64,000 nucleotides of DNA from Mucilaginibacter rubeus (GCF_014643835.1 NZ_BMKD01000002.1:558001-622000), one strand, 5' to 3'; numbered from the stretch's first letter, positions 18,145-27,454 are shown. The notes: generated by a model from the sequence alone, not told the origin. A program made the numbers and translations.

Positions 18145-18185
18145 AAAAAAGAGCCGTTTTGCATTGCATAATGCGGCTCTTTTTA
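18145..18185 (+). terminator. Rho-independent terminator of the SusCD-DUF1735 unit
   Basis: AAAAGAGCCG pairs with CGGCTCTTTT around a loop that can fold a small inner GCAT/ATGC stem, followed by a T run, 10 bases after the stop. Confidence 0.8.
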
Positions 18186-18328
18186 TATCCTGTTACATCA
18201 CATAATTGATGACATACTGACCTTATTAAACTAAACAAATCCGTATTGAATTGGGGTTTTAATAATTATTATAAAACACCAACACTTTTAACTGCAGCTT
18301 CGTTCTTTTAGTTAATAGTTACTACAAG

Positions 18329-18359
18329 AAACCGTACACAGTAAGCTCGTGTACGGTTT
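18329..18359. terminator. Hairpin between convergent genes
   Basis: A perfect 11-bp stem, AAACCGTACAC (18329-18339) with GTGTACGGTTT (18349-18359), and a 9-nt loop. It lies 19 bases past the stop of the minus-strand PHP gene. The T tract is on the plus strand, so it may act in both directions. Confidence 0.6.
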
Positions 18360-18378
18360 TCCCTATTATATTCGGTTG

Positions 18379-19602
18379 TCAGAAATTCGGATCAAAATTA
18401 AAACAGATCGGGTTTGACAATCCTACCATATTACAGCTCAGTGCTGCTGATTGCGGCACCTGAGGGTAAGGCGTAGACGGCCCTTCAACCGTAACCCGGT
18501 AATAAGTACGGCCGGCTATTGCCGGTGTATCGGTAAATTCAATCATGGGCATTTTTCCTTCCATTTTAAAAGCACCAAACGGGTTGCCGTTTTTTACTAC
18601 ATTGATAGTGTAGGTAGTATCCTTTATACTGTTCCCGGTTAACTGAACTTTAAATTTAACCGGCTTACCTGTTGCCTTCACATTATCACCCATCATCATA
18701 TCCATTTTATCGTCGCCATTTAAATCAGCATAAAACTCAACACGGGGAGCATATGGGTTTGAACTTATAGATACCCGTCCGTTGGTTAAGGCGTCAATAA
18801 CAGCTTGCTTAGTACGTGCAGTTGCAAATACCCAGGTAGTAGGCGTTCCTGCATAATTGGCTTTAGCCTGGTAAGTATTAGGGCCTGGTTTTTCATCCCC
18901 TACAGGCACGCCGTGATGTGCATCGCTCCCTCCCCTGCCGGTTAGCTTTCGGCCCGATGACAGCATATCATCCCAGATCATGATCGCATTGGCATTTTTT
19001 GACCATATGGCCGAATTCCATACTTCGATAGAATTAACCATATCATACGAATACCCAAAATGATCTTTACCGCTGGGATGGTTTGCCGACAGGTGAATAC
19101 CAAGTTTATTTTTTATGCGCCCCACCACAGTATCGCGCTGATCGCGCACGTCAAATAACTGTTGATGATCATAAGGCCTGGCCGAAAAGGCGTTGCCATG
19201 GCCTCGGGTAGTTGTCCATTCGGCAGCGTAAAGCAGCAATACCGAATCTGATTTAAACTCCGGATCAGCCCAGGTATTGTGGGCTATGTCGCCTTCTACA
19301 TGATTATCGTGATCGGTAATAGCCAGGAAATCGATCCCTGCCAACTTGCAAAAAGTAATGATCTTGCTGATTGAATTATTTGACGACTCCTTGCTATGCC
19401 TGGAGTGCATATGCAGCTCGCCTTTAAGCCAGACACCCTGACTGAGACTGGCCGGCGGCGGCAGTGTGCCCAGCGGTTTGGGAGCCCAGGGGTTTACATG
19501 GGCCGATTGCCCCAATGCCGAACCGCTGATGCAGCCCGCAACCATAATTATTAAACCGGTTTTAATTAACAGTCCAATGTTCCTGTTAGTGCTTAGTACC
19601 AT
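18379..19602 (-). CDS. PHP-type metallohydrolase lipoprotein (CehA/McbA family)
   Basis: About 407 residues. The N-terminus has a lipobox-like MVAGC (Cys24) or an ordinary signal peptide. The PHP metal site is visible: HMHSRHS (His64/His66), ITDHDN (Asp97-His98), SANHPSG and GGSDAHHG. A beta-sandwich follows (about 290-407). The family hydrolyses phosphoesters or related bonds; the substrate here is unknown. The start at 19602 was chosen because an in-frame ATG at 19662 adds a polar leader. It converges on the SusCD-DUF1735 unit and may act on the imported ligand. Confidence 0.8.
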   Translation of the reverse strand: MVLSTNRNIGLLIKTGLIIMVAGCISGSALGQSAHVNPWAPKPLGTLPPPASLSQGVWLKGELHMHSRHSKESSNNSISKIITFCKLAGIDFLAITDHDNHVEGDIAHNTWADPEFKSDSVLLLYAAEWTTTRGHGNAFSARPYDHQQLFDVRDQRDTVVGRIKNKLGIHLSANHPSGKDHFGYSYDMVNSIEVWNSAIWSKNANAIMIWDDMLSSGRKLTGRGGSDAHHGVPVGDEKPGPNTYQAKANYAGTPTTWVFATARTKQAVIDALTNGRVSISSNPYAPRVEFYADLNGDDKMDMMMGDNVKATGKPVKFKVQLTGNSIKDTTYTINVVKNGNPFGAFKMEGKMPMIEFTDTPAIAGRTYYRVTVEGPSTPYPQVPQSAALSCNMVGLSNPICFNFDPNF

Positions 19603-19822
19603 AAGTAATTTTGTCGATCTTTTATTTTGTAATACTTTCGGCAGCCAACTTAGCCCACTCATGTTAGCTCACCGTTAACAACTGCAAATGATATAAAAAT
19701 GTGACAGTGGAGCAAAAATTGAGATATCCGCTTTAATTTTTATTTGACTGAAAATTAAAGCTAACATCCCGCAAAACATTTGTAATTTAGGATTACGCGA
19801 TTTAACTCAACAAATTATACCT

Positions 19823-20758
19823 ATGAGCAACCCGACAACAACACGCTGGCCCAGGCTTGATTACCATGATCTTAAAGATACCCTTGCAAGTGTTCATATG
19901 TGGACTCAAATCATTGGTAAGGTAAGATTAAAACAAATGCCCTGGATCAATCATTCATGGCAGGTAACCCTTTATGTAAGTTCAACCGGTCTAACTACCG
20001 GAAGTATGCCATTTGAGGGCGGCGTTTTCCAGATAGATCTTGATTTTATCAGTCATACCCTGAATATATCCACCAGTACCGGAGAAAAACGATCGTTTGA
20101 GCTCGGTACCGGAAGTGTGTCCGCCTTTTACAGTTCCCTGATGGACAGCATTGCTTCAGTTAATGCAAGTGTAGAAATATATGCGGTGCCGAATGAAGTG
20201 GAACCGGCTATTCCTTTTGCCGAAAATCATACGCCATGTAACTATAACGCTTCCATTATGCATGATTACTGGCAGGCACTGGTAAGGATCCATAATGTTT
20301 TCACAGAGTTCAGGGCCGGGTTTCAAGGGAAAAATAGTCCGGTACATTTCTTTTGGGGAGGATTTGACCTGGCGGTCACCCGCTTTTCGGGCAGGCCCGC
20401 ACCAAAACATCAGGGCAGCGTTCCCAATATGCCCGCGATAGTAATGCAGGAAGCCTATTCGCAGGAGGTGAGCTCATGCGGCTTTTGGCCGGGTTCGGAT
20501 GCTTTCCCTCATCCCGTTTTTTACGCATATTGCTACCCGACTCCGGAAGATTTTGCCACACAGCAGGTATCGCCTCCCGAAGCATTTTACAGCGGGGAAA
20601 TGGGTGAGTTTTTATTGACCTACGAAGTTGTTTCCCGATCGGCCGACCCGGAAAGGACTTTGCTTCAATTTTTACAATCCACCTATGACGCCGCGGCTAA
20701 AACGGGAAATTGGGATAAAGATCTGCAATGCGATTTGTCGGCGTTAAAGAACGCGTGA
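19823..20758 (+). CDS. DUF5996 family protein
   Basis: A 311-residue soluble protein without a signal peptide. It opens with WPRLDYHDLKDTLASVHMWTQI and contains the conserved HFFWGGFDLAVTRFSGR and SSCGFWPG blocks that mark DUF5996. These repeated aromatic and acidic motifs suggest a beta-rich fold, but no catalytic role is known for the family. It stands alone, divergent from the PHP gene across about 220 bases, with no terminator seen after it. Confidence 0.8.
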   Translation: MSNPTTTRWPRLDYHDLKDTLASVHMWTQIIGKVRLKQMPWINHSWQVTLYVSSTGLTTGSMPFEGGVFQIDLDFISHTLNISTSTGEKRSFELGTGSVSAFYSSLMDSIASVNASVEIYAVPNEVEPAIPFAENHTPCNYNASIMHDYWQALVRIHNVFTEFRAGFQGKNSPVHFFWGGFDLAVTRFSGRPAPKHQGSVPNMPAIVMQEAYSQEVSSCGFWPGSDAFPHPVFYAYCYPTPEDFATQQVSPPEAFYSGEMGEFLLTYEVVSRSADPERTLLQFLQSTYDAAAKTGNWDKDLQCDLSALKNA

Positions 20759-20926
20759 GATAAAATATTGAGAGGCCAGAAAATCCTAAAACAACAGAAT
20801 TTATCGATACCGCTGTTTAACATTTTAGCAGTTATCGTTTATTACAATTTAATAATTCAATAATAATATAATATTTTTTTTGCAACTCGATATATAATAA
20901 TACCTTTGGAAAAAAACCTATTCCAA

Positions 20927-21661
20927 ATGAAAAAAAACCTATGTATTGCATTCATTCTTTTAATTTGTGGATGCTCTAAAAACCCATCTAATCATCCAAT
21001 CGCGAACGACGCGAAAAAAACACAAAATCCTTTCGGAATAACCTCTTCAGGCACCAATGAAAGTGGGGCGGACAGTTTATCTAATACTAACAAAACTGAA
21101 ATAACTAAGCGCGTATCAGTTAACAGTATTTCATGCGCCTTATCACAAGTAGGAAGCACTACTCATTTTTCACCAAGTTACTATACAGTAATTGGCACGT
21201 TCCCTTCTTCGTCTTCATTTCCATCAGTTGTTGTTCCTAAAGGTACATGGCAAGCAGGAATTTATGCCTTTAACAACCAAGGCGACGGTAACCTTGTAGT
21301 TTATGTCCATTCAACAGGAAAAGTATTATGGGCCAGCAACACAAGTAATAAACAAACCAGATTAGATCTACAAAATGATTTAAATCTCGTTTTGTATCAA
21401 GTTAATGGGCCTCCTGTTTTTGAATCACAGACATATTATTTCAAATGTGGATCTCAAAATCCTCAAAATACTCAATTGGTGCTTACCGTTGACGGAGACC
21501 TTGCCATAATTGCTGATGGTGTAAATGGAAATGGTTCTCTTTCTACTGTAAATTTAGCGGATACACGTACCTTTGGCGGAGCTACAAGTCCAAATTCGGG
21601 CAGCTTCTTTAAACTTTATACTACATCTCCCGGACCGGGAACATATCCTTTCAAATACTGA
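20927..21661 (+). CDS. Lipoprotein with bulb-type (B-lectin) mannose-binding repeats
   Basis: A 244-residue lipoprotein (Cys16, LICGCSK). The central region carries two copies of the mannose-binding motif QxDxNxVxY: QGDGNLVVY (from Gln118) and QNDLNLVLY (from Gln149), 31 residues apart as in bulb-type lectins. A third, degenerate beta-prism strand set follows (QLVLTVDGDLAIIADG). It probably binds mannose-type glycans at the cell surface. The ATG at 20927 starts the signal peptide; a start at 20906 is possible. A terminator follows it. Confidence 0.78.
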   Translation: MKKNLCIAFILLICGCSKNPSNHPIANDAKKTQNPFGITSSGTNESGADSLSNTNKTEITKRVSVNSISCALSQVGSTTHFSPSYYTVIGTFPSSSSFPSVVVPKGTWQAGIYAFNNQGDGNLVVYVHSTGKVLWASNTSNKQTRLDLQNDLNLVLYQVNGPPVFESQTYYFKCGSQNPQNTQLVLTVDGDLAIIADGVNGNGSLSTVNLADTRTFGGATSPNSGSFFKLYTTSPGPGTYPFKY

Positions 21662-21694
21662 AACATACAAATTTTATTGTAAGATTGGAAGGCC

Positions 21695-21735
21695 AAAGGC
21701 TTATGGATATAAAACTCCATAGGCCTTTAGCTTTT
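21695..21735 (+). terminator. Terminator of the lectin lipoprotein gene
   Basis: A 13-bp stem (AAAGGCTTATGGA with TCCATAGGCCTTT, one T-G pair) and an 8-nt loop, then AGCTTTTA. It starts 34 bases after the stop. Confidence 0.75.
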
Positions 21736-21913
21736 ATTAAAAAATATTTAATTGTCATTCCTTATTGCCCATCGAATTAGAGACAATAAATAATCCAAAG
21801 AAATAAAATCTTTAAAACAATATACTCGTTTCTCACTGCATCAATTAATCACATTTTCCATTTGTTTTTATCTCGGCAATAATTTAACTTTATTTAGCAA
21901 TAATTATTTGATT

Positions 21914-22162
21914 ATGAGCCAATTTCCAGATCCTGACGAAACCCCAACCCCTGAAGAAGACAGTGGAAATATCCCTGACATCTGGGATATCAAAACATCA
22001 GGCAAGGGCCGTGTGGGCAGATCAGACATTAACCTGGATGAGGCCATGCCTTGTGCCGAAGACAGCGAGCCTTATTTGGAAGGGGATATAGGTACACCCG
22101 GTTTATGGGATGATAACGACCTGTCATCGTCTGATCAGGCGGATTATCTGGGAGCGGAGTAG
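21914..22162 (+). CDS. Small acidic protein, unknown
   Basis: An 82-residue, strongly acidic protein (many Asp, Glu and Pro; MSQFPDPDETPTPEEDSGN) with no hydrophobic segment and no recognised domain. The C-terminal half repeats the theme of GTPGLWDDNDL and resembles the earlier NIPDIWDIKTS, a possible short internal duplication. Its stop codon abuts the stop of the convergent membrane-protein gene with no base between them. Confidence 0.5.
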   Translation: MSQFPDPDETPTPEEDSGNIPDIWDIKTSGKGRVGRSDINLDEAMPCAEDSEPYLEGDIGTPGLWDDNDLSSSDQADYLGAE

Positions 22163-22717
22163 TCAGGAAGCTATAGTTGCAATAGCAAAAGCTATCCCCA
22201 TAACTATGGGCGAAAAAAATATTGCCCGTAAACAAAGTACGTAAATATTCCATCTATAATCGTTTTTCTTTGTGTTTTGCTCAATCCGTTCCTGGTAATT
22301 GATGATCTCAACTTTGTAAAACCTCAGGATCCTTTCATCATCAGCAATATCCTTATGGAAAAATGCCTTATCAAAGTATACTTTGGGATTTGTACCTGGC
22401 AAAAGATATTCACTTGGGGTTAAGCCTTGCAGTACAAACATTAAACCTACTATCAAAAAATAAAAGATTCCTACAATTGCTGTAAATAACAAACTATCCA
22501 AGTGAGGTGTATCCTTCCATTTTCCGATAGCATAAGCCACAAGACCAATTAAAACACCTGAAACCAGGGTTAATAATCCGTTTGATCGTTCATAAATACC
22601 CTTTGCCGTTTCTATGGTGTAGTTATATGATTTTTCGGCCTGTTCAAATATGAACTTTGCATCTTCCAGGGTCAATTTATTGAGCCATTCCTTTTTTTCC
22701 TGCCAGAAGTTTTCCAT
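22163..22717 (-). CDS. Membrane protein, unknown
   Basis: A 184-residue protein: an N-terminal amphipathic helical region (about 1-45), two adjacent transmembrane helices (LLTLVSGVLIGLVAYAIG and FTAIVGIFYFLIVGLMFVL), a soluble helical loop (about 95-155; DIADDERILRFYKVEIINYQERI) and a C-terminal membrane helix (IFFSPIVMGIAFAIATIAS). The order of soluble helix, hairpin, soluble helix and final helix recalls SLATT-like pore proteins, but I cannot confirm this. It stands alone. Confidence 0.6.
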   Translation of the reverse strand: MENFWQEKKEWLNKLTLEDAKFIFEQAEKSYNYTIETAKGIYERSNGLLTLVSGVLIGLVAYAIGKWKDTPHLDSLLFTAIVGIFYFLIVGLMFVLQGLTPSEYLLPGTNPKVYFDKAFFHKDIADDERILRFYKVEIINYQERIEQNTKKNDYRWNIYVLCLRAIFFSPIVMGIAFAIATIAS

Positions 22718-22862
22718 ATGGATACTTTTAACCTAATTTAAACTAAATCTGGCGTAATTCATACAAAATCAAGCAAATAGATATTAAAACATCCACTTAA
22801 AGCTTATTAAGTGCCGGCAGAGTAATGATCAAGCTACGAGATTAATTAAGCAGGTTTAAGAG

Positions 22863-22886
22863 GCAAAGGATATTTTTATCCTTTGC
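22863..22886. repeat. Perfect 10-bp hairpin of unknown role
   Basis: GCAAAGGATA, a 4-nt TTTT loop, then TATCCTTTGC. No T tract follows on either strand, so it is not a standard terminator. Confidence 0.5.
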
Positions 22887-22990
22887 AAAAGGTGTACAGA
22901 TACTGAGCGGACTTTCATTGATGTTTAAGCGTTACGCGCCGTTTTCGGCCTTGATATTATCCTCGATCAGTCGGAAAATCGGTTGGGAAA

Positions 22991-23009
22991 TAAAAAGGCA
23001 TTAATGCCT
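22991..23009 (-). terminator. Short terminator of the VOC gene
   Basis: Read on the minus strand: AGGCA-TTAA-TGCCT followed by TTTTTA, 19 bases after the stop at 23028. Confidence 0.55.
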
Positions 23010-23027
23010 GCAATGGAGCTATAAGAA

Positions 23028-23399
23028 CTAAAGTTTATTAAAAAATTCACCAAAATGCCAGAGGATTCCGGAAGGGTCATGTAAAAAACATTCCCTACCC
23101 CATTGCTCTACACGGATTGGGGTTAATCTTACTCCGGCATATTTTGCAGGCAGATCAAGAGCCAGCAACTCGTTCCAGTAGCGGGCAACATCATCAACTT
23201 CCAGAAACAACATGGTGTTATCTATCCAATCTTTAACATATGCGTTTTGAAGATAAAATGCCAGCTGACCTGTCTTGAACACCGACATATTAGGATCCAA
23301 CACAACCTCCTCAAAACCCAGGTCACGATAAAAACTGCGAGAGGTTTCAAAATCTTTTGCACCGATGAACGGCCTGAGTGATATAGCTTTGTGTTGCAT
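23028..23399 (-). CDS. VOC-family (glyoxalase-fold) protein
   Basis: A 123-residue VOC protein. The first module opens SLRPFIGAKDFETSRSFYRDLGF; the second contains MLFLEVDDVARYWNELLAL and ends HDPSGILWHFGEF, the usual C-terminal metal-site strand (His, Glu). It is similar to bleomycin-resistance-type antibiotic binders, but resistance is not implied. Monocistronic, with its own short terminator. Confidence 0.82.
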   Translation of the reverse strand: MQHKAISLRPFIGAKDFETSRSFYRDLGFEEVVLDPNMSVFKTGQLAFYLQNAYVKDWIDNTMLFLEVDDVARYWNELLALDLPAKYAGVRLTPIRVEQWGRECFLHDPSGILWHFGEFFNKL

Positions 23400-23521
23400 A
23401 TTTGTGGCTTTAGATTTCGACCTGCAATCTACGTAAACATAACGCAGATTGCAGGTTAATTAGATACCAAGATACTTCATGGCCGTCGATTTTCAAATAA
23501 CTAATTAATTCGCTTTTAATG

Positions 23522-26194
23522 TCAATTTTTTTGCTGAGATAGAAAAGTAACCAATGAGGCAAATTCATCATATGATAATGCATTGGCAAGCCCTACAGGC
23601 ATCATAGATGTTTTCAGTTCCTTCCTGGTAATCACATCGCTGGATTTAATGGTAAATACATCTCCGGTAATGTTTCTCATCACTATTTTTTGGGCAGACT
23701 CATCTGTAATAAATCCCATATAATTTTTATTTCCTTTAGCTGTGATCATCACCGTGGCAAATCCCTGCGAAATAGAAGCGCTGGGTTTTAGGATGGATTC
23801 GGCAATTTGCTGGCGGTTCATGATAGATCCTATCTGTCCCATAAACGGCCCTTTTAATTTTTCGCCACGGGTAAGGCTATGGCAGGCTACACAACCTTGC
23901 TGCGTAAAGAGTGCCCTTCCTTTCTTTGGATCTCCTTTAACTTTGGCTAACATCAACATCACATCTTCAATAGATGAATTACCGATCTGCCCTTTTTTGT
24001 TCAGGATCTTTGACAAATCTACTTTAACCTCTTTTGTTGGAACACTTTTTTCTTCACCGCCAAAAGCTGTAATTCCCATTTGGTGGCGCTCATTCAGGTC
24101 GGCATAAAATTGTTTGTCCGCAGCGCCTGCTTTGCTTCGTTCAAGCGTCAGGAACTTCTCGATACGAGCCGAGCCTTCCCAGGTTATACCTTTGTAAATT
24201 GGGCCATGTGAATCGGGCCGGGTTCCCCACCACCAGGATGCATCATAAGGAGCTTCCTGCTTATAAAGGCGTGCCAGGGTTACCAATATTTGTTTCTTTA
24301 TTTTTACATCTTTGATTTTAGGGTAAGCAGCAATCAAACCATTTACCGCTTTAGTATCGTACATATATCGCAATGCCCATAATGCTAATGTTGAATTGGT
24401 AGTTCCAATTGCACCAACGCATGCATCAACCGCATTCATGCTTACAAGTGCCCTCACAGCCAGGTGGGGCAGTATTATGGCCGAATTGGGTGTGGCGTGC
24501 GGCCCTTCGGTATTTTTAGCGGGCGCTGCAAAACTTGCAGGAACTTGTGTTTTAAGTAATTCAGAAGCTGCGTCTAAACGGCCAAGACGACCCAAACCTA
24601 TAATTGCCGCAGCCTTCACGCGCGGAGACGGATCTTTCAGCCCGTTCAAAAAGGGAGCTATTGGCACTTGTGCTATTCCTTCTTTCCTGTCTGTTAAGGC
24701 TCGTAATGCAAATTCCCTCAAAGCATTATCCTCCGTAAGTTGTACAAGGTTAGCTATTCCGCTCTCCCGGGCAATTTGTCCGTAAGTAAAAAGAGCAGCC
24801 ACCCGTGCATATAAAGCAACACTTGCATCTGATGCTACGGCAAAAGCTGCCTTGCTGCTTTCGTCAGCCGGTCTTGTAATAAGTTCCTGTGAAGCATTTA
24901 ATCTCGCCACTGCGCTTTCTGATTTTAACATATTGGCCAAATCAGCTACGGCCAGCGCTTTAACATCAGGAAATGCTTTATAGTTCCATCCATTAGGTAT
25001 AGCCCTGATAACATAGCCCTTTGATGCACTACCCGAATATCCCGCGCCATCCCAGGCCGAAAGATAAAGCCGCCCCGAACCATCAACATCCAGATCAGTG
25101 ATCTGAGGTAGTTCAATAAACGGTTCCTCAGTTTGTTTAAAACTGGCACCATCTGGTTTTACCCTATTTATATAAAGTTCGCTCCGTCCCCAGTCTGCCG
25201 TCATAGGTACATGGTTATATTTTTCGGGCCAGGTAGGTTCATCCATAAATAGCGAACCTGTGCCTGAACCGCCGCCCAAATCAACCAGGGCGGGCAGAAT
25301 CTCATCTGTAAAATGCTGAAATAATAAGGGGTAACCATATTCGCCCGATTGAATATGATGCGAAAAACGGATGTTCCATCCGCCGCCATCATTGGTATTG
25401 TCTCGGGTAAATACATTCATGTACGGATCTATGGCAACATCATAAATATTGCGGGTACCATGAGTATAAACCTCCATTTCTTTGCCATTAGGCCTTACCC
25501 TTATAATGCCGCCGCCAAGCATGGTCAGTTTTTTACCATCGCGGTCGGTAGCATCATGAAAGCCGAAATCGCCAACAGCTATGTAGATCCATCCATCAAT
25601 CCCCATACGGATGCCATTAGTAGCATGGTCTGTTCCGCGTTCAACCAGCATGTGAGCATTACTCAGGTGCTCGACGAGTGGTTTTGGCGGCCCGTCGGCT
25701 ATGCCATCATGATCTTTATCTTCAAAAACTTCAAGGATCATACCGGTCGCCTTAAGAGTTTCTTTTGAAAAAACTGTATGGAGCACAAAAACCTGGTCGC
25801 CCATGATGAGTATACCGCGCGGATCATCAACATCAGCAAAATCTGTATGCTTATCTAACTTGCCATCATTATCGCTATCGATAAGTTTAATTATCCGCCC
25901 TTTCCCGGGATCTTTACCCAGCGAACCAATCATATCAACGCCAACAAACACCTCGCCTGTGGCAGCCACAGCTAAACAAGCCGGACTTGGTGTAAGCTCA
26001 GGTCCGGCAAACCTGGTGATTGTAAAGCCGGCTGGCCAATGGAGCGAATCGCTCTTAGAATGACTTTGTCCTCGTATTGAAGCCAAAGTATTTGATTTAG
26101 TGGGTCCCGCTTCGTTACTGTGGATATTTGCAAAATATTTGAACGTCAAAATGAAAGAGAAACAGAGGAATAGGGTTAAGGAAAACTTTAACAT
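23522..26194 (-). CDS. Large c-type cytochrome with beta-propeller and HEAT-like domain
   Basis: An 890-residue exported protein. It has an N-terminal signal or anchor, then a PQQ-dehydrogenase-like six-bladed propeller (about 55-400; IDSDNDGKLD, DGIADGPP, NDGGGWNIRFSHH), an alpha-helical HEAT-like repeat region (about 420-640; DPSPRVKAAAIIGLGRLGR) and a C-terminal cytochrome c domain with haem motif GCVACHS (Cys768, Cys771, His772). This is the PVC-type or DUF7133-like layout of periplasmic sugar oxidation proteins. It starts 55 bases after the DUF1080 gene and is probably co-transcribed with it. Confidence 0.82.
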   Translation of the reverse strand: MLKFSLTLFLCFSFILTFKYFANIHSNEAGPTKSNTLASIRGQSHSKSDSLHWPAGFTITRFAGPELTPSPACLAVAATGEVFVGVDMIGSLGKDPGKGRIIKLIDSDNDGKLDKHTDFADVDDPRGILIMGDQVFVLHTVFSKETLKATGMILEVFEDKDHDGIADGPPKPLVEHLSNAHMLVERGTDHATNGIRMGIDGWIYIAVGDFGFHDATDRDGKKLTMLGGGIIRVRPNGKEMEVYTHGTRNIYDVAIDPYMNVFTRDNTNDGGGWNIRFSHHIQSGEYGYPLLFQHFTDEILPALVDLGGGSGTGSLFMDEPTWPEKYNHVPMTADWGRSELYINRVKPDGASFKQTEEPFIELPQITDLDVDGSGRLYLSAWDGAGYSGSASKGYVIRAIPNGWNYKAFPDVKALAVADLANMLKSESAVARLNASQELITRPADESSKAAFAVASDASVALYARVAALFTYGQIARESGIANLVQLTEDNALREFALRALTDRKEGIAQVPIAPFLNGLKDPSPRVKAAAIIGLGRLGRLDAASELLKTQVPASFAAPAKNTEGPHATPNSAIILPHLAVRALVSMNAVDACVGAIGTTNSTLALWALRYMYDTKAVNGLIAAYPKIKDVKIKKQILVTLARLYKQEAPYDASWWWGTRPDSHGPIYKGITWEGSARIEKFLTLERSKAGAADKQFYADLNERHQMGITAFGGEEKSVPTKEVKVDLSKILNKKGQIGNSSIEDVMLMLAKVKGDPKKGRALFTQQGCVACHSLTRGEKLKGPFMGQIGSIMNRQQIAESILKPSASISQGFATVMITAKGNKNYMGFITDESAQKIVMRNITGDVFTIKSSDVITRKELKTSMMPVGLANALSYDEFASLVTFLSQQKN

Positions 26195-26249
26195 TGTTAT
26201 TTTTTAATTATACAGGTAAAAGGCAGTCAAATTAGTCTTTTTATTTTAT

Positions 26250-27107
26250 TTATTGTTTAGGAATCCGTTTCTCAGCGGTCAACTGCTTAATTACGTCGGC
26301 TAATTTCTGAGGATCATGCGCGTATTTTTCAAGATTAACAATTTCAACTTTCCTAAACTCAACTGGATGGCTTTCGCTTTGCAGGGAAATTGTACCGCTT
26401 TTTAACAACGCACCCTCCTCTGCGCTGCCAACGGGATCTAATTGCGGACGCTGATAACGTAACACTTCTTCTCCGTTTACATAATGTACCACCAGCGAAT
26501 CGCCCAAAACAAGGGCCTCCACCCTAACCCACTGATCGCCATGAAAGGTTTCCGATTTTGAATCCAGGCAATGACTTTTAACTACCGAGTTATTTAAAAC
26601 GTACTGTGTACTAGGGGTGCACACGTTCGCCGTCGGCCGTTTATCTTTACCATTACCGCCCAACAACTGAACCTCAATGGATATTGGAAAATCCTGGTCT
26701 ACCTTCATAGTTTTAGGATCTTGCCCATGTATCATAATTCCGCTGTTGCGGAACGCCCATCCGGGGCCGCCTTTTACCTGGTTACCTGTGAAACGATACT
26801 CTACCCCTATCAGGTAATAAGAAAAAGGCTTTTTGTAAAACAAGTGCCCAAACTGGTCATCAAATTTTTCATATTGATCATAACTTACCTGGATCTTATG
26901 ATCAACAACCCTGAAGGTGTTACCAAAATTTTCATTTAATTGATGTTTCCTGATTTTAACAGTCCAATCCGTTAAATCCTTTCCGTTAAAAAGCTGTTCC
27001 CACTTAACTTTCAATTTTGGATCCGGGCGTTTAAACGCCAGTAATATGGACAGGCTTATTAAAAATAAAACACTCGGTGTTGAAAGAATGAGTCCACGCT
27101 TTATCAT
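26250..27107 (-). CDS. DUF1080 (3-keto-disaccharide hydrolase family) protein
   Basis: A 285-residue exported protein with a hydrophobic N-terminus and one DUF1080 concanavalin-like beta-jelly-roll domain. It carries the family's opening block (WEQLFNGKDLTDWTVK), NSGIMIHGQ and the terminal GTISLQSESHPVEFRKVEI. Members hydrolyse or eliminate 3-keto-glycosides made by periplasmic dehydrogenases. It is upstream of the large cytochrome, consistent with an oxidation-plus-cleavage pair. A 40-bp operator-like site lies 109-148 bases upstream of its start. Confidence 0.85.
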   Translation of the reverse strand: MIKRGLILSTPSVLFLISLSILLAFKRPDPKLKVKWEQLFNGKDLTDWTVKIRKHQLNENFGNTFRVVDHKIQVSYDQYEKFDDQFGHLFYKKPFSYYLIGVEYRFTGNQVKGGPGWAFRNSGIMIHGQDPKTMKVDQDFPISIEVQLLGGNGKDKRPTANVCTPSTQYVLNNSVVKSHCLDSKSETFHGDQWVRVEALVLGDSLVVHYVNGEEVLRYQRPQLDPVGSAEEGALLKSGTISLQSESHPVEFRKVEIVNLEKYAHDPQKLADVIKQLTAEKRIPKQ

Positions 27108-27454
27108 AACATATTTTTTTATTATCTAACTATTAGTTTATTGCCCGAAAAATAAAAAAGCAGATTGCTACATAGGTTTAACTGGCTGCTGATCAAAAAT
27201 GCAATAATAGAATTAGAAAAAAAGGGGGTAAAGCCCTAAATTTAAGGGGGTAAAATAAATTGCCTGTAAAAATCAAGATACAGAAAACTATCTGGTAGTA
27301 TAGAAGCAATTAACTATAGACATATACTCAAAACAGCACCATGAACACTACCCCTGCCCTTGCTTTGTAACATTATCACTTGGATTAAAAAACAAGACAC
27401 TTTTGTAAATCAATTTGATATTTTTACTTACCAATTATTAACTAATAATTTATA
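27108..27454. other. Divergent regulatory region of the glucan locus
   Basis: No gene is seen. The gap separates the DUF1080 gene (minus) from the hybrid regulator gene (plus) and contains the paired C-rich operator-like site at 27216-27255. Confidence 0.7.
27216..27255 (-). promoter_or_regulatory. Operator-like paired repeat, site 1
   Basis: Read toward the DUF1080 gene (minus strand) it contains TTTTACCCCC and CTTTACCCCC, 22 bp apart. 34 of 40 bases match site 3 upstream of the SusC gene, including an identical 19-base run. The probable binder is the hybrid regulator encoded 200 bases away. Confidence 0.65.

Larger units (their letters stand above)
22718..23027. other. Intergenic region with hairpins
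   Basis: No gene is seen in these 310 bases. They hold a perfect 10-bp hairpin (22863-22886) and a short terminator-like palindrome (22996-23009) for the minus-strand VOC gene. Confidence 0.5.

Noticed and set aside
25349-25768. Plus-strand open frame opposite the large cytochrome gene
   Set aside because: It mirrors the coding pattern of the opposite strand and has no recognisable domain.
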